Of a stretch of DNA of 55,868 bases, positions 22,665 through 29,095 are shown piece by piece. The position numbers and the translations under genes were made by a program. The stretch is from the IMG/VR virus record IMGVR_UViG_3300046542_000211, positions 1 through 55,868 of that record, one strand, 5' to 3'. The notes under the pieces were generated by a model that saw nothing but the letters and a program-made list of their open reading frames with translations, made no database searches and had not been told where the DNA came from. Position 1 is the first letter of the stretch. The number at the start of each line of letters is the position of its first letter. Source of the DNA: a virus.

Positions 22665-22673
22665 GTGCGCTCC

Positions 22674-22691
22674 GGTCCCTCTGGAGAGACT
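22674..22691. promoter_or_regulatory. 18-bp operator palindrome, site 5
   Basis: GGTCCCTCTGGAGAGACT, in the gap between the TrfB/KorA-like gene and the HNH leader. Confidence 0.75.
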
Positions 22692-22731
22692 GGCTTGCAC
22701 GGTATACCGCCTTGAAACGAAAATCTAGGCT

Positions 22732-22935
22732 CTACTGATGGACAGCCTTAGCCAGCTCGAATGCTTTCTTGAAGCGGCGCACGGACTTGTAGACCGATTG
22801 GAAGGTCACACCCACCACCTCGGCAGCCTCTTTTGCCTTCACGCCTTCCACCAGGACGAGCCTTGCGCCTTGTGCGCCTGGGCCGCCATCTGAATCGATG
22901 AGCTCTGACAGTTTGTCGAATTGGTCGCTATTCAT
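22732..22935 (-). CDS. TrfB/KorA-like transcriptional regulator
   Basis: 67 aa, ATG at 22935 with AGAGGGG upstream. ARLVLVEGVKAKEAAEVVGV, then FQSVYKSVRRFKKAFEL, is the helix-turn-helix of the TrfB-related (KorA-type) family. KorA represses maintenance genes of IncP plasmids. Together with the parA locus it gives this phage a plasmid-control flavour. It could be the protein that reads one of the palindrome families here, though KorA's own operator (GTTTAGCTAAAC) is not seen. Confidence 0.75.
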   Translation of the reverse strand: MNSDQFDKLSELIDSDGGPGAQGARLVLVEGVKAKEAAEVVGVTFQSVYKSVRRFKKAFELAKAVHQ

Positions 22936-22958
22936 GGTTCACCCCTCTGGTACGAATC

Positions 22959-22987
22959 ACAGTAACCCTGACGGCGCGAATGTTCAA
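22959..22987 (-). promoter_or_regulatory. promoter for the KorA-like gene
   Basis: On the minus strand TTGAAC (22987-22982) and TACTGT (22964-22959) are separated by 17 bp, 24 bp upstream of the start codon. Confidence 0.45.
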
Positions 22988-22997
22988 CCTGAAAGGG

Positions 22998-23390
22998 TTA
23001 TTTATTTTCGACCAGTTCGGCCGGCACTCTCACGACCTCGCCCAGGTGCGCAGCGACGATGGCCCGGCAGGCGGCAATAAGCGGGGTTTCGCCCATCTGA
23101 AATTGAACGATGTCCTGGTGCGTGGCCTTCCACCATAGGGCCTTGCCGTCTACGCCATCCCACGACAGTTCGATCTGGTGCGTCTCGATCAGCAGGCCGC
23201 CCTGCCTCCATTCGACTGAGGGCTGATAAAGCCCTATGCACCAGTAGCCGCAAGGGAAGTCGACCCGGTGTCCGTCACGAACGCCGCCAAGCGCCAACTC
23301 AATCGACCAGTCCAGCGCCGGCCCAACAAGGCCCGAAACCTGCATTTCTACCACTCGACCAGTGGCCTCACTATTTTCTGGCGCCATCAT
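22998..23390 (-). CDS. NinX-like protein (DUF2591)
   Basis: 130 aa from the ATG at 23390, with AGGGG 6 bp before; an upstream frame through the repeat element is not used. The protein contains VSGLVGPALDWSIELALGG, YQPSVEWRQGGLLIE, ETPLIAACRAIVAAHLG and a final VRVPAEL. This is the order of conserved blocks in the P22 NinX/DUF2591 family. Function unknown. Confidence 0.8.
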   Translation of the reverse strand: MMAPENSEATGRVVEMQVSGLVGPALDWSIELALGGVRDGHRVDFPCGYWCIGLYQPSVEWRQGGLLIETHQIELSWDGVDGKALWWKATHQDIVQFQMGETPLIAACRAIVAAHLGEVVRVPAELVENK

Positions 23391-23414
23391 CGTCACCCCT
23401 AATTCTGATCTATA

Positions 23415-23457
23415 TGATGCCGCGCTACGTTTGCCTGGATCGTAAAACGTGGCGCGT
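23415..23457. repeat. inverted repeat element CGCGCTACGTTT...AAAACGTGGCGCG
   Basis: CGCGCTACGTTTG and TAAAACGTGGCGCG flank a short spacer. It is the best-preserved member of the family and lies 25 bp upstream of the NinX-like start. Confidence 0.75.
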
Positions 23458-23476
23458 GCATGCCCGGTCTGGTAAG

Positions 23477-23872
23477 TTAACAACTACTGTATGGAATAAC
23501 AGTATCAGGTGACGTGGAAGGGACCGGCGCAGAATTAGAAGCTGGTGCCGTGGAAGGGACTCTGATAGGCATGAGGCTGACGCGATTGGCGAACTGGCGG
23601 CGTTTTGATGGCGCCTGGTACGTTTTCCGGCCATTCCAGGAAGCTACCGCCCTGGCGCTGAAGTTGACCTGAATTACATTCCCGCTGACCTGGGCAACGA
23701 CCGCATTGCGCGGCGCTCCCAGGTTGCGATCTATCACCTCTTTCAGGGTCTGAATGCTGGACCCTGAAATGTATTCAACCAGCTCTTTGCCGGTCTTGCC
23801 CGCGAGCGCTGCGATCTCTTCGATCAAGGCAAGGTCGGTGCCTGCAAACAGAACATATTCATCCTTGGTCAT
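23477..23872 (-). CDS. unrecognised 131-aa protein
   Basis: MTKDEYVLFAGTDLALIEEI opens a helical N-terminal half. The C-terminal 35 residues are Ser/Pro-rich and of low complexity (PIRVPSTAPASNSAPVPSTS), and two variant operator sequences (23508-23525 and 23544-23561) fall in that part. The N-terminus resembles the 50-aa product just upstream, indicating a tandem duplication. Confidence 0.55.
   Translation of the reverse strand: MTKDEYVLFAGTDLALIEEIAALAGKTGKELVEYISGSSIQTLKEVIDRNLGAPRNAVVAQVSGNVIQVNFSARAVASWNGRKTYQAPSKRRQFANRVSLMPIRVPSTAPASNSAPVPSTSPDTVIPYSSC
23508..23561. promoter_or_regulatory. two variant operator-like sites inside a gene end
   Basis: GGTGACGTGGAAGGGACC (23508) and GGTGCCGTGGAAGGGACT (23544) share the right half of the 18-bp operator and each other's left half. 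The same variant, in opposite orientation, occurs at 25336. They may bind the same repressor weakly. Confidence 0.4.
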
Positions 23873-24021
23873 GGATTAACTCCCTTGCTGATCATGCCTG
23901 CACGCACTGAAGGCATAACCGCCTCGACCTGGTAAATCCTGGTCAGGCCATGGACTGCAGCGGCTACTACAATGACGGCGAACTCATCGCCGGCAAACTC
24001 TACAAATTCATCCTTGGTCAA
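23869..24021 (-). CDS. 50-aa protein with TTG start, paralogue of next gene
   Basis: A TTG at 24021 has GGGG 8 bp upstream, and the TGA at 23869 overlaps the next ATG. The start LTKDEFVEFAGDEFAVIVVA aligns with MTKDEYVLFAGTDLALIEEI of the 23477-23872 product, so the two arose by duplication. Function unknown. Confidence 0.55.
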   Translation of the reverse strand: MTKDEFVEFAGDEFAVIVVAAAVHGLTRIYQVEAVMPSVRAGMISKGVNP

Positions 24022-24049
24022 AGCGGTCACCCCAAAAATTTAGTGAATA

Positions 24050-24253
24050 TTATGCGCGCTGTTTGGCGATGAACTCAGGCAGCTCACCGGTCCTGCGGTA
24101 CTCTTCGAGAATGGCCCGCATGGCGATTCTAGCCATTACGCTGTGCAGCTGTCCTTCCTTGTGGGCCATTTCTTTCCACTCGTCATACTCTTTGTCGACT
24201 AGTCGAACCTTTATCTGTTTTTCGTGCATCAGTTCTTCTGGTACGTATGCCAT
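24050..24253 (-). CDS. 67-aa ribbon-helix-helix-like protein
   Basis: ATG at 24253 with GGGG upstream. KQIKVRLVDKEYDEWKEMAH, then HSVMARIAMRAILEEYRRTG, fits the strand-helix-helix pattern of small RHH regulators. It is second in the leftward operon after cro, where lambda has cII. No CII-type sequence is seen. Confidence 0.6.
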   Translation of the reverse strand: MAYVPEELMHEKQIKVRLVDKEYDEWKEMAHKEGQLHSVMARIAMRAILEEYRRTGELPEFIAKQRA

Positions 24254-24277
24254 ATCAACCCCTTGGTTTTACGATGA

Positions 24278-24481
24278 TCAGTCTGGTGCTGCTTTCTTTT
24301 TTGCAGGAGGGAAGCTGCTTAGCTCGGTCCCCTCCACCTTTCCGTCTGGCAATATATTGATAAATATCTTTCTATCTGACGCTGCTGCCCGAATAAGCGG
24401 CGGATGACTCATGCCCAGCATTCTTGCTGCCTGGGCTGGCCCAACCTGGGCGACGTACTCTTTCAGAGACATCTTTTCCAT
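24278..24481 (-). CDS. cro: Cro repressor (lambda Cro family)
   Basis: 67 aa. SLKEYVAQVGPAQAARMLGM, SHPPLIRAAASDRKIFINIL and PDGKVEGTELSSFPPAKKKA follow lambda Cro closely: LKDYA..FGQTKTAKDLGV, then NKAIHAGRKIF, then the DGSVYAEEVKPFPSNKK arm. It is the first gene of the leftward operon and is preceded by promoters carrying palindromes in their spacers. It should lower early transcription and favour lytic growth. Confidence 0.9.
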   Translation of the reverse strand: MEKMSLKEYVAQVGPAQAARMLGMSHPPLIRAAASDRKIFINILPDGKVEGTELSSFPPAKKKAAPD

Positions 24482-24511
24482 ACAGCGAACCCCTTGCCAG
24501 TTGATAGCTTT

Positions 24512-24540
24512 ATTGTACCTTCGGGGTACACGGCTTTCAA
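24512..24540 (-). promoter_or_regulatory. leftward cro promoter with 15-bp Cro-type operator
   Basis: On the minus strand TTGAAA (24540-24535) and TACAAT (24517-24512) are 17 bp apart. The palindrome GTACCTTCGGGGTAC (24515-24529; arms GTACC/GGTAC, 5-bp centre) lies in the spacer and -10. A related palindrome sits in the facing promoter. Confidence 0.82.
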
Positions 24541-24553
24541 CGACACCATGCTC

Positions 24554-24581
24554 AGTTTAGTCCCTATAGAGGGGCTGGCAA
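24554..24581 (-). promoter_or_regulatory. second leftward promoter with operator site 6 as spacer
   Basis: TTGCCA (24581-24576) and TAAACT (24559-24554) are 16 bp apart. The operator-family palindrome AGTCCCTATAGAGGGGCT (24559-24576) fills the spacer exactly, so this promoter would be shut by the second repressor rather than by Cro. Confidence 0.72.
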
Positions 24582-24606
24582 GTAAAAAAATATTCACACC
24601 AAGCCC

Positions 24607-24635
24607 TTTACAGACTCGTACCTCGGGGGTACAGT
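24607..24635 (+). promoter_or_regulatory. rightward early promoter with 15-bp Cro-type operator
   Basis: TTTACA (24607-24612) and TACAGT (24630-24635) are 17 bp apart. GTACCTCGGGGGTAC (24618-24632) lies in spacer and -10, mirroring the cro promoter. It should drive the recombination/integration operon to the right. Confidence 0.82.
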
Positions 24636-24650
24636 TCAATCCATCGAGAC

Positions 24651-24668
24651 GGTCCCTTGCAAGAGACC
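24651..24668. promoter_or_regulatory. 18-bp operator palindrome, site 7
   Basis: GGTCCCTTGCAAGAGACC, just downstream of the expected start site of the rightward promoter, where a bound protein would block elongation. Confidence 0.8.
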
Positions 24669-24678
24669 GAAAACGAAC

Positions 24679-24695
24679 CGCTCTTTACACAATCT
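24679..24695 (+). promoter_or_regulatory. boxA-like antitermination sequence
   Basis: CGCTCTTTACACAATCT closely resembles lambda nut boxA (CGCTCTTACACA) and rrn boxA (TGCTCTTTAACAAT). It lies at the right place, early in the rightward transcript. I do not see a clear boxB hairpin after it and no N-like gene is recognised. Confidence 0.5.
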
Positions 24696-25126
24696 GCGCA
24701 ACACACCGTCAAGTGGGAAAGGCCGCTGGCATGTTCATAGGTAGGAACCTCCCTGAGCATAGCTGTACCGGCCTCGGTAGCTTGACGGATTGCAACGAAT
24801 TAGCGCCCTGAGCTTCGGCTATGAGGGGTGCCGGACCTCATGCGGTGTGCCTACTTAACCGGGCGCCAGGGGCTGTACGCCGCATGTTGTATTGACCAAT
24901 GACCATCCAGCAACGCTGATCGAGCCTGGATGAACAGGAAGCCCCGATGCCAACCAACGACAGACGCGCCAGGCCCTGCAATCAGCAGCGGGCAACCGGC
25001 AACACCGATGACGCAGCAATCCAGGCCGGTCGCCAGTAGCGCGGCCTGGACCCTTTCACCAGTGCCGATTCGATGAGTCGGCAGTGGGAAACCAACTACT
25101 ACCAACGCAAGCAGGGGTGCAAGCAC
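24696..25126. other. leader region without a convincing gene
   Basis: About 430 bp follow the rightward promoter. A perfect inverted repeat ATGAGG...CCTCAT (about 24821-24842) and several G+C-rich stem-forming stretches are present. Open frames on both strands have no ribosome site or have improbable composition. A cI gene is absent. The stretch may be a structured leader or encode a small RNA. Confidence 0.5.
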
Positions 25127-25321
25127 ATGAACAGCGAAACAGGGATGAGCCTACAGGGCGAGGATTTTGAAATGGACGTGATCAGCCTTCGCGGGCTGTT
25201 CGTCACCGGGAAGATGGGCGGTTCTGCCACCTACCCGAGCGAGCGAGTTGCACGCCAGGCGCGCCAGCGTATTCCAGGTAGCGGCCAGGCTCGCACTTTC
25301 CGCCATCACAGCCGCCTTTAA
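25127..25321 (+). CDS. 64-aa protein, first gene of rightward operon
   Basis: ATG at 25127 (MNSETGMSLQGEDFEMDVIS) with AGGGG about 9 bp upstream; a longer frame from 25073 is possible. The basic Arg-rich C-terminus (RVARQARQRIPGSGQARTFR) suggests RNA or DNA binding, as in N-like antiterminators, but this is only positional inference. Not recognised. Confidence 0.45.
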   Translation: MNSETGMSLQGEDFEMDVISLRGLFVTGKMGGSATYPSERVARQARQRIPGSGQARTFRHHSRL

Positions 25322-25335
25322 AGCACGAAGTTAGC

Positions 25336-25353
25336 GGTCTCTTCCACGTCACC
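25336..25353. promoter_or_regulatory. variant operator-like site before small gene
   Basis: GGTCTCTTCCACGTCACC is, on the other strand, nearly identical to the sites at 23508 and 23544. It lies 23 bp upstream of the next start codon. Confidence 0.4.
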
Positions 25354-25375
25354 AGCGCAGCAGCAAGGAGACAAC

Positions 25376-25609
25376 ATGAACGAACAGCAGCGAGATCACC
25401 AAACGGCGATCACCTGGATCGAAGGCGAACTGGATAACACCAGACGCTCGGTAGGCCAGCCAAACGCCAGCGCAGCAGCGAGATCAGCCATCACCCTGTC
25501 ATTCCTTCTGCGAGCCATCAGCGAGGACGAGCAGCGAATGTATGCGGCCCGTATCGACATGATCTACGCAAACCACAACGCATCGCTATCTCAGGGGATT
25601 CCAGCATGA
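25376..25609 (+). CDS. unrecognised 77-aa early protein
   Basis: ATG at 25376 with AAGGAG upstream. Helical and acidic: MNEQQRDHQTAITWIEGELD, then ASAAARSAITLSFLLRAISE. The stop overlaps the next start (ATGA). Similar small genes are usual in the early operon of Pseudomonas phages. Confidence 0.6.
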   Translation: MNEQQRDHQTAITWIEGELDNTRRSVGQPNASAAARSAITLSFLLRAISEDEQRMYAARIDMIYANHNASLSQGIPA

Positions 25610-25803
25610 GCACCACGCCAATCTATGAATCGTTGATCGACGAACAGATCGCCGAGATCGAGCGCGGCCTGGCCATCATCGCCCACGGCATTCCGTTCTA
25701 CCAGGTGATCGGCAAGTCGCCGGACTTCAAGGTGTGCGACCTGACCGTCAAGCTCTCCGCCACGCAGAAAGGCAACAGGATTGCCGTGAGAGCGCGGCCA
25801 TGA
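25606..25803 (+). CDS. unrecognised 65-aa early protein
   Basis: MSTTPIYESLIDEQIAEIER opens a helical N-terminus, followed by a short beta segment with one Cys. The start and stop overlap neighbours by four bases. No motif recognised. Confidence 0.55.
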   Translation: MSTTPIYESLIDEQIAEIERGLAIIAHGIPFYQVIGKSPDFKVCDLTVKLSATQKGNRIAVRARP

Positions 25804-26183
25804 CGCAGACGGCAGAGGAAAAGCTTGTCGAGCTGGCCAAGGCGTATTCGAAGCACCGCAAGGCCCTGCGCGATAACGAGATGGCTCGCAAATCCGTGAT
25901 CGGCGACGCCGACATCAAGGGTTTTGTCGACCTGAAGCCCTTCCGGGATCGGTACATGAGTGGCGAAGTAACCGACGACCCCGACTGCAGCATAGTTTGG
26001 CGAGGATGGCTCGAAGCGGTCGACACCTGCATGGTGTGGGATGGCGAAGAGCTTCACGAAGACGACGCTTCCAGGGTCATGGCCAAGCTGCTCGATGAGC
26101 GCAAAGAGATCAACGCCCAGGGCGCCCGCATCCGCAACCGCCTGCGCATCATCGGCGACCAGTTGCTGAGGGCTGACCCATGA
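25800..26183 (+). CDS. unrecognised 127-aa early protein
   Basis: ATG at 25800 (MTQTAEEKLVELAKAYSKHR) is coupled to the previous stop. It is helical, charged and Trp-containing in the middle (CSIVWRGWLEAVDTCMVWDG), and its C-terminal helix (RKEINAQGARIRNRLRIIGD) may oligomerise. Function unknown. Confidence 0.6.
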   Translation: MTQTAEEKLVELAKAYSKHRKALRDNEMARKSVIGDADIKGFVDLKPFRDRYMSGEVTDDPDCSIVWRGWLEAVDTCMVWDGEELHEDDASRVMAKLLDERKEINAQGARIRNRLRIIGDQLLRADP

Positions 26184-27496
26184 GCACCAGTTACGCAGAC
26201 AGCGCCCAGGCCCGGGAGTGGGATAGGCGATTCGATGACTACGGCCGACCCAAGGTTGCACCGACTGACCTGTTCCACGACTACGAGGCGCTTGATGCCC
26301 GGAGCGCTGAGCGGGAAGCCATCCGACTGGCCGATCGCAAGGCCGCCCAGGTGCGGATCAATGCGGCAGTAGGGCAGATCGGCGACTTCTTCGGCCTGAA
26401 TGGAAACGTTTCTAACAGTCCCTTGCACGGGACTTTCGAAGTACAAGGGGTGAACATGAACGCAACGACTGAGCTGGCCACCGTGCCACCAAAGGAAACC
26501 GCGCTGGCCGTGTACAGCGCGCCGAACGGCCTGGAGCCGTGGCTGCAAAAGATCCGCGACGAGGTTCTGTCGTTCGTGCCGGACACCAGCACCGCAAAGG
26601 GCCGCGCCGCCATCGCCTCGATTGCCCACAAGGTCGCCAAGTCGAAAGTGGCCCTGGACGACGCCGGCAAGAAGCTGGTGGCCGAGCTGAAGGAAGTCCC
26701 GAAGCTGATCGACGCCGAGCGCAAACGGATGCGCGAAACGCTTGAAGCGCTTCAGGACCAGGTCCGCCGCCCGCTGAATGAGTGGGAGGCCGCCGAGGAA
26801 GCCCGGGTCGCTGCGCACAAGGCCGTGATCGCGCACATCGAAAACACCGACACCGCCGGCATGACCGCGGCACTGATCGGCGCCAAGGTCCAGGACCTGG
26901 ACAGCCTGGAGATCAACCAGGAACTGGAAGAGTTCGAGGCCGACGCGCACCGGGCAAAGGCTGCCGCTCTGGTGATCCTGCGCAAGGCCCTGGCCGACCA
27001 GGAGAAGTACGAGGCGGAACAGGCTGAACTGATCAGGCTGCGCGCCGAGAAAGAGGCGCAGGAGCAGAAAGACCGCGAGGCCCGCATCGCCCAGGAGGCC
27101 GCCGACAAGGCGCGCATCGAGGCGGAACAGAAGGCGCAGCGCGAAAAGGACGAAGCAGCCAAGCGCGAGAACGACCTGAAGCTGCAGGTGGCCAAGGCCG
27201 AAGCTGATCGCATATGGGCTGAAGAACAGACCGAGCAAGCGAAGCATCAGGCCGAAAAGCGCGCATCAATCGCAGCCTCTGAGGCCCGCGCTGCCGAGAA
27301 GAAGCGCGCAGACGATGCCGCCGCCGAGATCGTCCGCCAGCAGGACGCCCGCGCAGCCGATACGGCGCACCGCGGCAAGGTCAACCGGGCCGCACTGGAA
27401 GCCTTCACCGCCAACGGGTTGACCGAAGCATGCGCCAAGCAAGCCATCACGCTGATTGTGCAGGGAAAGATCCCGGCCATCGCCCTGACCTACTGA
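26180..27496 (+). CDS. 438-aa coiled-coil protein, apparent fusion over an operator
   Basis: The start at 26180 overlaps the upstream stop (ATGA). Residues 1-92 look like a separate small protein (MSTSYADSAQAREWDRRFDD). An operator palindrome (26417-26434) and a strong ribosome site AAGGGG precede an in-frame ATG at 26456, which begins MNATTELATVPPKETALAVY, the normal-looking start of the coiled-coil protein. Residues about 270-400 form a long Glu/Lys/Arg coiled coil (LIRLRAEKEAQEQKDREARI). Two products, 438 and 346 aa, may be made. The function of this common phage early protein is unknown; it precedes the recombinase genes. Confidence 0.75.
   Translation: MSTSYADSAQAREWDRRFDDYGRPKVAPTDLFHDYEALDARSAEREAIRLADRKAAQVRINAAVGQIGDFFGLNGNVSNSPLHGTFEVQGVNMNATTELATVPPKETALAVYSAPNGLEPWLQKIRDEVLSFVPDTSTAKGRAAIASIAHKVAKSKVALDDAGKKLVAELKEVPKLIDAERKRMRETLEALQDQVRRPLNEWEAAEEARVAAHKAVIAHIENTDTAGMTAALIGAKVQDLDSLEINQELEEFEADAHRAKAAALVILRKALADQEKYEAEQAELIRLRAEKEAQEQKDREARIAQEAADKARIEAEQKAQREKDEAAKRENDLKLQVAKAEADRIWAEEQTEQAKHQAEKRASIAASEARAAEKKRADDAAAEIVRQQDARAADTAHRGKVNRAALEAFTANGLTEACAKQAITLIVQGKIPAIALTY
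26417..26434. promoter_or_regulatory. 18-bp operator palindrome, site 8, inside coding frame
   Basis: AGTCCCTTGCACGGGACT lies 22 bp upstream of the internal ATG at 26456. The surrounding 70 bp look like an intergenic leader that has become part of an open frame. Confidence 0.75.
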
Positions 27497-27503
27497 GGCA
27501 CCC

Positions 27504-27647
27504 ATGAACACACCACGACTGACCGCCCAGCTCGACTGGGTGACGGTAGGCGCGTTCAACCCTGAGCAGTTCCAGGGTGACCAGCGCAAAGAATACGAAG
27601 ACGAGGCGATCAAAATTGAACGCCAGTGGGACAACCAGCCGATTTAA
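27504..27647 (+). CDS. 47-aa early protein
   Basis: ATG at 27504 and TAA at 27647, filling the gap between the coiled-coil and ATPase genes. MNTPRLTAQLDWVTVGAFNP, then a charged helix (QRKEYEDEAIKIERQWDNQP). Its good spacing (7 bp after the previous stop, 14 bp before the next start) supports it. Function unknown. Confidence 0.55.
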   Translation: MNTPRLTAQLDWVTVGAFNPEQFQGDQRKEYEDEAIKIERQWDNQPI

Positions 27648-27661
27648 CCGAGGAAAACACC

Positions 27662-28519
27662 ATGTTCAAGAAAGCCGAACGTAAGCAAGCGAGGCTACGG
27701 CTCGCTCTTTCTGGCCCTTCTGGATCAGGTAAGACGTATTCAGCGCTCCTGCTCGCTACCGGCCTGGGCGGAAAGATCGCAGTAATCGACACCGAACACG
27801 AAAGCGCATCGCTGTATGCCGACGTGGCCGACTTCGACGTGATGGGCCTGAGTGCTCCGTATTCGCCCGAGCGTTACATCGAGGCGATTCGTGATGCCGA
27901 GGCGTCCGGTTATTCGGTCCTGATCATCGACAGCTACTCGCACGAATGGATCGGCGCCGGCGGCTGCCTGGAGATCAACGACTCGATCGCCAAGCAGAAA
28001 TACAAGGGCAACACCTGGTCGGCCTGGAACGAAACCACGCCGCGGCACCGGAAGCTGGTCGACAAGATCCTGACGAGCCCCCTGCACATCATCTGCACCA
28101 TGCGTAGCAAGACGGAAACCGTACAGGGCGAGGGCAAGAAGATCATCAAGCTCGGCATGAAGTCCGAGCAGCGCGACGGCAGCGACTTCGAGTTCACCGT
28201 CGTGCTGGACCTTGTCCATGACGGAAACGTGGCGATCGCCACCAAGGACCGGACTCGAGTATTCGACCAGCCGGAGGTGATCAGCGCCGAAACCGGTCGC
28301 AGGCTGATCGCCTGGTTGAACGACGGCAAGAAGCAGGAGGAAGTCGACAAATCCGTTGTCGAGGACGCGATTTCGAAGATCCCGATGGCCGAAACGATGC
28401 AGGAGCTGCAGTCGGTGTACTCCGCGGCCTATCGGGCGGCGCAGACCGATCCGGCGATGCTGACCAAGCTCAACGAGGCGAAGGATCAACGCAAGGCTGA
28501 GCTTTCTCAGGCTGCATAA
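27662..28519 (+). CDS. RecA/Sak4-like recombination ATPase
   Basis: 285 aa from the ATG at 27662 (MFKKAERKQARLRLALSGPS), with GAGG upstream. Walker A GPSGSGKTYSALLL lies at 18-31 and Walker B SVLIIDSYSHEW near 92. The PYSPERYIEAIRDAEASGY segment is typical of the phage AAA/RecA-fold family that includes Sak4 single-strand annealing proteins. The C-terminus is a helical tail. Pairing with SSB directly downstream supports a role in homologous recombination of phage DNA. Confidence 0.85.
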   Translation: MFKKAERKQARLRLALSGPSGSGKTYSALLLATGLGGKIAVIDTEHESASLYADVADFDVMGLSAPYSPERYIEAIRDAEASGYSVLIIDSYSHEWIGAGGCLEINDSIAKQKYKGNTWSAWNETTPRHRKLVDKILTSPLHIICTMRSKTETVQGEGKKIIKLGMKSEQRDGSDFEFTVVLDLVHDGNVAIATKDRTRVFDQPEVISAETGRRLIAWLNDGKKQEEVDKSVVEDAISKIPMAETMQELQSVYSAAYRAAQTDPAMLTKLNEAKDQRKAELSQAA

Positions 28520-28568
28520 CCATTCAAGCCCTGGCAGACGCCGGGGCATTCAATCGAGGTAATGAAAC

Positions 28569-29042
28569 ATGGCCCGTGGTGTAAACAAAGTCATCCTGGT
28601 GGGGACGTGCGGACAAGATCCTGAAGTCCGCTACCTGCCAAACGGCAACGCAGTCACGAACCTGAGCCTGGCAACCAGCGAACAGTGGACCGACAAGCAG
28701 ACCAGCCAGAAGGTTGAAAAAACCGAATGGCACCGGGTGTCGCTGTTCGGCAAGGTCGCCGAGATCGCCGGGGAGTACCTGCGCAAGGGTTCGCAGGTCT
28801 ACATCGAGGGCAAGTTGCAGACCCGCGAATGGGAAAAGGACGGCATCAAGCGCTACACCACGGAAATCGTCGTCGACATGCAGGGCACCATGCAGCTCCT
28901 GGGCGGCCGTCCCGATAGCCAACAAGGCGGCGGAAGCCATCAGCAATCGGCGCCGCGCCAGCAGTCGCAGCAACGGCCTCGGCAGGCCGCACCTCAGCCG
29001 GCGCCGGATGACTCGCAATACGATCCAGATATTCCCTTCTGA
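28569..29042 (+). CDS. ssb: single-stranded DNA-binding protein
   Basis: 157 aa. The OB-fold starts [20 protein letters not shown] and includes [20 protein letters not shown] and [21 protein letters not shown] Gln/Pro-rich linker leads to the acidic tip DPDIPF, a version of the DDIPF tail that recruits partner proteins. It sits 50 bp after the recombination ATPase. Confidence 0.95.
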   Translation: MARGVNKVILVGTCGQDPEVRYLPNGNAVTNLSLATSEQWTDKQTSQKVEKTEWHRVSLFGKVAEIAGEYLRKGSQVYIEGKLQTREWEKDGIKRYTTEIVVDMQGTMQLLGGRPDSQQGGGSHQQSAPRQQSQQRPRQAAPQPAPDDSQYDPDIPF

Positions 29043-29059
29043 CCACCAAAACCACCAAC

Positions 29060-29086
29060 AGGGCGCCAATGAGCGCCCTTTCTTTT
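29060..29086 (+). terminator. intrinsic terminator after ssb
   Basis: GGGCGC-caatga-GCGCCC followed by TTTCTTTT. It should reduce transcription from the recombination genes into the downstream small genes and the integrase. Confidence 0.82.
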
Positions 29087-29095
29087 GGGTGCCAA

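Noticed and set aside
24404-24811. Plus-strand 135-codon frame across the switch, considered as a cI gene
   Set aside because: The translated product has no HTH or CI-like features and covers cro, both promoters and boxA, so it is not a gene.
24851-25126. Minus-strand 91-codon hydrophobic frame
   Set aside because: No ribosome site; it is antisense to the rightward leader and composed of frame-shadow Leu/Val/Gly runs.
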